Assembly: GCA_031266255.1 (NCBI GenBank)
Contig: JAISBK010000072.1
Span: forward strand, 1 to 10,441
Reading direction: 5' to 3'
Length of the DNA stretch: 10,441 nt
Source: Treponema sp.
GTDB lineage: Bacteria; Spirochaetota; Spirochaetia; Treponematales; Breznakiellaceae
Each line of letters begins with the position of its first letter. Within the stretch, counting starts at the first letter, position 1. The notes beneath the pieces were generated by a model. It did no database searches. It was not told the origin of the DNA and worked only from the letters and a program-made list of their open reading frames with translations. A program made the position numbers and the translations under genes. Of this stretch, positions 6,433-10,441 are shown in pieces.

Positions 6433-7670
6433 ACTTTATCGTCTCCCTGTGGAGCATGATTTGAATCTATGGTCTGCTGCACTTCCTTGCTCTTAGCCAT
6501 GTATGCTTGGATTATGTCTTCTTTGACCGGCATCATATTGGCGGGGAAGAAGTGATAGTTACCGGCTTCAACTTCCGGGAGATTTTCTCGCTGCCTCACC
6601 TCGTTGATACTTAACATTCCGTTGGTTAATTCTTTGGTATAGGTATCTATCCTGGTCATTAGGGAGGTTTTCATGAGGGAGTTGTATGAGAATTCAAAAT
6701 AGATAGCTTCCCGGTCCCTGTAGGGTATCAACTGGTTTAGGGCTTGCTCAATGCTGGTCGCCAGGGGCCGTATGGCAGTCTCAATAAAGATGGTATAGAG
6801 GGATTCCAGGTCTGCTCCCGTAGCGGCGCCGTTTAACAAGGGGAGAGGCACTCCAAACAATTTAGCGATTTCCTTCTCTTGGAACTGCCGGTTTTCCACC
6901 AGTTGGGTTGCCCGGTTGTCTTTCATATCAGTTTGAATCGTGGAGTATTCGATTTGATCGTGTTTGATGAGCGGCTTACCGGCATTATTAATACCGGAGT
7001 AATTTTCAATAAAAAGCCGCTTTATCTCATCTATCTTTTCCTGGGGTACGTCATTTTCGTATTCTTTTGATATGTCAATAACGATACGATTTCCAATAGC
7101 GTTATTGAAAAAATTATTGATATACTGGTCTAATTCCGTTGCCTGATTGAAGATACTCAGGCATTCATTGAAGATAGAGTTACCCCTTAATCCATTGTAC
7201 CCATACCGACTTGGGATATGCAGGATTTTATCCCTACCGTAGGATATGCCATTGTAGAGGTACCGTTTCTGATTTGTTTCGGGGTCTCGCTGTACCAGTA
7301 CCTGGGCAGGGTTGAGCCGGAATAAGGATACCGGTTCCCGATCCTCATTGTCGTATATGTATAGGAAGACATCCCCATTGAGGTACTCCTTGGCACAATG
7401 ATAAAAAAACTGGAATTTGGTTTCTTCTGCATTCGGATGTTGCAGCAGATGATAGAGCGGATGCTCCTTCAGGGCTTGTCGGGTATGCCGGCTGTAAAAA
7501 TACCCCGATAGGCAGGCAAAAGAGCTACAAATTAAGTCAACCGCCGCAAAAGACGTGGAGTCCTTTCCGGTTACACCATCACTCCCACTTCGGTATCCTC
7601 TGAGTATTTGGGCTAATTGGTTTATTCCTATGGTGATTTTTTTACGCTTAAATCGGTCAAAGATTCCCAT
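6429..7670 (-). CDS. Portal protein, HK97 family
   Basis: This 413-residue protein forms the dodecameric ring at one capsid vertex through which terminase drives DNA and to which the connector later binds. Visible family text includes a basic start (MGIFDRFKRKK), an early helix AAVDLICSSFACLSGYFYSR, and HPLYHLLQHPNAEETKFQFF leading into EYLNGDVFLYIY. Further on are KEIAKLFGVPLPLLNG and the late MLSINEVRQRENLPEVEAGN (352-371). The length is normal for the family. AAGGA stands ten bases before the ATG, fused to a junction motif copy that fills the 15-base gap after the large terminase. The last codons (GDDKV) and stop carry a one-mismatch copy of the same motif at the start of the next gene. 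Confidence 0.95.
   Translation of the reverse strand: MGIFDRFKRKKITIGINQLAQILRGYRSGSDGVTGKDSTSFAAVDLICSSFACLSGYFYSRHTRQALKEHPLYHLLQHPNAEETKFQFFYHCAKEYLNGDVFLYIYDNEDREPVSLFRLNPAQVLVQRDPETNQKRYLYNGISYGRDKILHIPSRYGYNGLRGNSIFNECLSIFNQATELDQYINNFFNNAIGNRIVIDISKEYENDVPQEKIDEIKRLFIENYSGINNAGKPLIKHDQIEYSTIQTDMKDNRATQLVENRQFQEKEIAKLFGVPLPLLNGAATGADLESLYTIFIETAIRPLATSIEQALNQLIPYRDREAIYFEFSYNSLMKTSLMTRIDTYTKELTNGMLSINEVRQRENLPEVEAGNYHFFPANMMPVKEDIIQAYMAKSKEVQQTIDSNHAPQGDDKV
6432..6443 (-). repeat. Junction motif copy 3, one mismatch (before fibre-like gene)
   Basis: In coding orientation this reads GACGATA-A-AGTA, differing from the other four copies by one base (G for T at the fourth position). Here the motif lies inside the last codons of the portal gene and its final A is the first base of the fibre-like ATG, exactly as in the large terminase copy. 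Because it is constrained by coding sequence and has a mismatch, it is less certain than the others. Confidence 0.5.
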
Positions 7671-7671
7671 A

Positions 7672-7682
7672 TACTTATAGTC
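7672..7682 (-). repeat. Junction motif copy 4 (before portal gene)
   Basis: In coding orientation this reads GACTATA directly joined to AGTA, with no spacer. It follows the large terminase stop after three bases and ends one base before the portal ATG. The leading AAGGA at its edge can serve as the portal ribosome site. Confidence 0.7.
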
Positions 7683-7685
7683 CTT

Positions 7686-9392
7686 CTACGTCCGGAACAA
7701 TTTGAGGATGTCTTCAATATCCGGTTTTTCCTGCGGCTCCCGGATATTGGCCATGCACCGTTCCACGGCCATGATAGAAGTTATTACCGCGTCAATGCGC
7801 TTGGTGGAAGATCGATACTCTTTAAGGGGTTTGTAGTTGTTGTTAATATCAGGTTTTACCACCGCGTTGGTTATCATCCATTGCATCACCGGGTTATGGT
7901 CGATAATCCGTGTCTCTTTAATGAGCTTCTCAAAGTTCTTGGTAGGTTGGGCCATGCTCTTGAGAGATTGGTTAAAGGGGATAACCACGGTATGCGGCAT
8001 GGACCCCTGAATCTGTTCGATTAATCGGTCCGATTGCCACCTATCATAGGGGAGTTCCCGTATCTTGTATAGTTTTGAATCCTCTATCAGATCCGATATG
8101 ATATAAGTATAATCAATGGTAGGGCCGGGAATGGCTATTACTATCCCCCGTTGTATCCAATCAATGATGTTGATGTTTTCCGTCCGATACCGTTCATGTA
8201 CCGTATCTGATGGAATATAGAACCGATGCTTGAGATAATAGGTATCATCCCGGTAAAAACACAAGGTGTAGGCAGTAAAATCATCAATCACCGATAGATC
8301 GATGGCACCGTAGGCATCCGCACCGGTAAAGTCCGCAAAATCCGGTGGAGGCCCCTGTTTTCCTTTTTCCCAGAGCTGGAGAGGTATCCAGCTCACCGAT
8401 GCATTAGTCCAGACGCCGCAGGTCTTAGCCTTGAAGTCGGGCTGATGGGATGGAGTAATACGGGCATCGTGGAGGTCGTTTTCCAGGATATCCTGCCGCA
8501 GAATAATCCCCAATGATGGATTGGCCTTAATGAAGTTCTTAGGGTCTTGCCAGTCATCCCCTTCATCATAGGCGTAAATTATCGTGAAATAGGATTCATC
8601 TGTCAGAATATTGTTGAGGATTTTCCGGGCCTTCTCATTTTCAGCATAACAAGGTCCTTCGATGTTCACTCCTGCGGAAGTGATAATCAGCAGCAGGAGG
8701 TTTAATCTGCTCCTGCCTCCAGATCTGAACGCCGTTACTGCCCGGTCATTGTCATAGTCGTGAAACTCATCCAGCACCGAACAGGAATTTTTATAGGCGT
8801 CCAAGGCGGTTGATTCGGAGCTAAAGAAGGCGATGCGGCTATGCTGGTAGGTAATGGCGGTTACAGTATGTTCGGTGGCTTTACTGAGTTCTGGGTCTGC
8901 CTGAATAATGAATAGCAATTCCCGGTATGCTTTGGCAGATTGCTTCTCATCTTTGGAAACAAAATAACTTTCCGCTGAGTCGGTTGTAAGGAAATCATAG
9001 AGAATGATGGGGAAGAGCAGGGAGGTAGTTTTGCTGTTCTTTCGCGCAACTTCCACGTAACCGGACCGAAAACGCCGGCGTGTGGGTTCGGTTTTGTGTA
9101 CCCAGCCGTAGAGGTTGTAATAGATGAATTTCATCCAGGGCAGTAGGCGCAGCTTCTTATCTTCGGTCTGCATATCCGGGATAGTCAGGCTCTCGGCAAA
9201 GGCTATTACCTCCTCTGCCTGCTCTGGGATAAAGGTATAGGGGAAGCTGGGGGTATCCTGTTTTTTGATGTCTTCCAGGAATCGTTTAATGGCCTTGTAG
9301 GTATACATACCTGATCGGATGGTTCCCTTGCTTATATCAGCGCAATACTGCATCGTCTCTTTCAAGTGAGCAGATTTCTTTCTTATGGCCAT
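7686..9392 (-). CDS. Large terminase subunit (ATPase and nuclease)
   Basis: This 568-residue protein has the full two-domain layout of phage packaging motors. In the ATPase part, the Walker A-type loop is EVARKNSKT (114-122), the Walker B is CSVLDEF with Asp208 and Glu209, and the coupling motif is ITSAG (237-241). In the RNase H-like nuclease part, candidate metal ligands are Asp365 in AYGAIDLS, Asp450 in LPYDRW and Asp534 in KRIDAVIT. The protein cuts concatemeric DNA and uses ATP to drive it through the portal. The usual Gly before Lys-Thr in the Walker loop is Ser120 here. The gene starts 12 bases after the small terminase stop without a clear AGGAG; a junction motif copy fills the gap. 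Length and order are normal for HK97-type terminases (Terminase_1). Confidence 0.96.
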   Translation of the reverse strand: MAIRKKSAHLKETMQYCADISKGTIRSGMYTYKAIKRFLEDIKKQDTPSFPYTFIPEQAEEVIAFAESLTIPDMQTEDKKLRLLPWMKFIYYNLYGWVHKTEPTRRRFRSGYVEVARKNSKTTSLLFPIILYDFLTTDSAESYFVSKDEKQSAKAYRELLFIIQADPELSKATEHTVTAITYQHSRIAFFSSESTALDAYKNSCSVLDEFHDYDNDRAVTAFRSGGRSRLNLLLLIITSAGVNIEGPCYAENEKARKILNNILTDESYFTIIYAYDEGDDWQDPKNFIKANPSLGIILRQDILENDLHDARITPSHQPDFKAKTCGVWTNASVSWIPLQLWEKGKQGPPPDFADFTGADAYGAIDLSVIDDFTAYTLCFYRDDTYYLKHRFYIPSDTVHERYRTENINIIDWIQRGIVIAIPGPTIDYTYIISDLIEDSKLYKIRELPYDRWQSDRLIEQIQGSMPHTVVIPFNQSLKSMAQPTKNFEKLIKETRIIDHNPVMQWMITNAVVKPDINNNYKPLKEYRSSTKRIDAVITSIMAVERCMANIREPQEKPDIEDILKLFRT

Positions 9393-9404
9393 ACTGATAT
9401 AGTC
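9392..9404 (-). repeat. Junction motif copy 5 (before large terminase gene)
   Basis: In coding orientation this reads GACTATA-TC-AGTA. It begins on the base after the small terminase stop codon and its last A is the first base of the large terminase ATG. No good AGGAG is present here, so this motif is almost the only sequence available to the translation start. Confidence 0.7.
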
Positions 9405-9899
9405 TTAGGCTTTCTTTTTATTGAGCAGCTTCTTGGTGATAGATTCCTCTTGCTTCGCTTTTTCCAGATTAAGCTGATCTAATTGTAATTTGGTTCGTGC
9501 TGTGGGAGAGATATAGTACTTCTGGGCAACTTTTGAAAAATAATCGGATAGGTTTATGAGGATTCGGGTAAACCTGACATAATCATCAGGTTCCTTGAGC
9601 ATGTCCAGGGTGGCAAGTCTCTCTCGGATTTGCCTGCATTGCTGGAGCGTGAGATAGAGCAGCTCCAGTTCCGGGAGGTCCGAAACGGTGAGGATTTTCA
9701 AATTGATTAATAAGTTGGTATGATACTTGTAATGTTCTCGGCAATAGGTATCTATAAGGGTCTCCGGTGGAACCAGTTCACCGGGGATATTCAGGAGGTC
9801 AGCTATAAGGGTATCAGGATTTTTCCCATGCCGGTCTTCCCGGTAGGTTCCTGCGAGTTTTAATTGGGTGGTTGGTTTCCGCGGTCTACCTCCGGGCAT
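9405..9899 (-). CDS. Small terminase subunit, P27 family
   Basis: This 164-residue protein begins MPGGRPRKPTTQLKLAGTYR, the Gly-Arg-Pro-x-Lys-Pro-Thr, Leu-x-Gly-Thr pattern typical of P27-type small terminases, followed by Asp-Arg at residues 22-23. The middle is helical (LPELELLYLTLQQCRQIRERL, then YVRFTRILINLSDYFSKVAQ). Near the end lies ISPTARTKL (130-138), the conserved Ser/Thr-Pro-x-x-Arg segment, followed by a Lys-rich tail. Small terminases recognise the packaging site and load the large subunit. ATG at 9899 has only a weak GAGAG site upstream, and no other in-frame start lies close by. It precedes the large terminase directly, as expected. Confidence 0.92.
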   Translation of the reverse strand: MPGGRPRKPTTQLKLAGTYREDRHGKNPDTLIADLLNIPGELVPPETLIDTYCREHYKYHTNLLINLKILTVSDLPELELLYLTLQQCRQIRERLATLDMLKEPDDYVRFTRILINLSDYFSKVAQKYYISPTARTKLQLDQLNLEKAKQEESITKKLLNKKKA

Positions 9900-9994
9900 G
9901 GTTCTCTCTTGAAAAAAATGTGAGTTTTGACATGGGTAAGGAAGAACTCCAGGTAGCGTGGTTTTTGAGGTTCAACACTTTTACGGTCACCCCC
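9900..9994. other. Non-coding gap before small terminase; candidate packaging-site region
   Basis: This 95-base gap between the HNH and small terminase genes is the longest in a window where other gaps are 0 to 34 bases. It holds no plausible gene. Its right part borders a C-run flanked by inverted CGGT and ACCG (9984-10000), which overlaps the HNH stop codon. A run of seven T (minus strand) lies just ahead of the small terminase start. In cos-type phages with an HNH gene next to terminase, the cos site is commonly near here. That is inference from gene order only. Confidence 0.3.
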
Positions 9995-10354
9995 CTACCG
10001 GTTTCGGGCAATCTCATAGCCGGTTATGACCTTATGGCAGCTGGAGCAAACGACCACCAGATTATCTGGGTCAAAAAACAACGTTTCATCACCCCGGGGC
10101 GGCCGGAGATGATGTACCTCAAGCTGAGCCCCATCGTTGCGGCTTATGCCGCAGCGAACACAGAAGGGGGTTTCCTTGAGCTTCATCCTCCGGAGCCTCT
10201 TCCACGCCGGAGAATGATACAGGTGGGCGTTGGGCCTTTGCGCATTCACAAAAGCCGGCCGTTCTTTTCTTGGTTCAGGAGTATGCCAGCGGCAATAACC
10301 TGGAGTATCCAGGAGTTCACCACATCCCGGTCTCCGGCATAAGTATTTTTTCAT
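9995..10354 (-). CDS. Phage HNH endonuclease
   Basis: This 119-residue protein has two metal-binding parts. The N-terminal knuckle is Cys6, Cys11, Cys21 and His24. The HNH core has Cys65 and Cys68 (FCVRCG), the catalytic His pair at 81-82 (LEVHHLRPPRGD), Asn98 (DPDNLVVVC), and Cys103, Cys106 and His107 (CSSCHK). HNH proteins encoded beside terminase in HK97-type phages help the terminase cut DNA at the packaging site. I chose the ATG at 10354 because GAGGA lies five bases upstream; a longer frame from a TTG at 10381 lacks a properly spaced site. The start lies inside the end of the upstream frame. Family certain; the packaging role is known for relatives and inferred here. Confidence 0.93.
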   Translation of the reverse strand: MKKYLCRRPGCGELLDTPGYCRWHTPEPRKERPAFVNAQRPNAHLYHSPAWKRLRRMKLKETPFCVRCGISRNDGAQLEVHHLRPPRGDETLFFDPDNLVVVCSSCHKVITGYEIARNR

Positions 10355-10441
10355 CGAGTTCCTCGTAAGAGATGAATTCAATTCCTTTACGGTAATCGCC
10401 GTACATGACTTTTAAGACTCCATAGTAGATACAGGCAGAAA
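10317..10441 (-). CDS. C-terminal end of an unrecognised upstream gene (partial)
   Basis: A minus-strand frame open from the right edge encodes about 41 residues (IYYGVLKVMYGDYRKGIEF, then ISYEELDEKILMPETGMW) and stops at TGA 10319-10317. It overlaps the first 38 bases of the HNH gene in another frame and would contain the HNH ribosome site, a common coupling arrangement. The composition looks protein-like, and the other two minus-strand frames at the edge close quickly. An internal ATG at 10406 has no ribosome site, so the frame probably continues from outside the window. I do not recognise the family. Confidence 0.45.
   Translation of the reverse strand, partial: SACIYYGVLKVMYGDYRKGIEFISYEELDEKILMPETGMW

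Noticed and set aside
7617..8024. Plus-strand 135-codon open frame across the terminase-portal junction
   Set aside because: It lies antisense to two confidently identified genes and has no supporting signal.
9907..9935. ATGT...ACAT inverted repeat followed by seven T as a terminator ahead of the small terminase
   Set aside because: The stem is only four A/T-rich pairs, too weak for a terminator, and stopping transcription here would cut the head operon.
9872..10342. Plus-strand 156-codon open frame opposite the HNH gene
   Set aside because: The opposite strand encodes a complete HNH protein with all metal ligands; this frame is a shadow of it and spans the gap to the small terminase.

Overview
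The window is the head-assembly and neck segment of a tailed (siphovirus-like) phage or prophage of HK97 type. Every supported gene lies on the minus strand, so transcription runs from the right edge to the left edge. Base composition is near half G+C in most genes. Genes start from ordinary AAGGAG-type ribosome sites and are packed with overlaps or gaps of a few bases. The host cannot be named from the sequence. The mid-range G+C, bacterial ribosome sites and gut-phage-like fibre modules fit many anaerobic Firmicutes or spirochaetes, but that is a weak guess.

Layout in transcription order: the end of an unrecognised gene at the right edge (10441-10317); an HNH endonuclease (10354-9995); a 95-base non-coding gap that is a candidate place for the packaging (cos) site; small terminase (9899-9405); large terminase (9392-7686); portal (7670-6429); a 693-residue coiled-coil fibre-like protein (6432-4351); prohead protease (4316-3507); major capsid protein (3507-2437); a 57-residue small protein (2424-2251); head-tail connector (2251-1616); HK97 gp10-like neck or tail-completion protein (1614-1171); probable tail terminator (1170-724); and the first 232 codons of a tail tube protein that runs off the left edge (698-1).

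Together these proteins would cut and pump DNA (HNH, small and large terminase, portal), build and mature the capsid (protease, capsid protein), close the head and join it to the tail (connector, gp10-like, terminator-like), and begin the tail tube. No lysis, lysogeny, integration, tRNA, CRISPR or insertion-sequence feature is visible. No gene-free stretch exceeds 300 bases.

Two things do not follow from the standard module. First, a short sequence, GACTATA-N(0-2)-AGTA in coding orientation, sits immediately before five of the gene starts (large terminase, portal, fibre-like, protease, tail tube; one copy has a single mismatch). I saw no copy elsewhere. Second, a protein built from tail-fibre modules sits between portal and protease, where the capsid genes are normally contiguous. 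It may be a capsid fibre or a displaced receptor-binding protein. A patch of lower G+C over the gp10-like and terminator-like genes suggests mosaic exchange.
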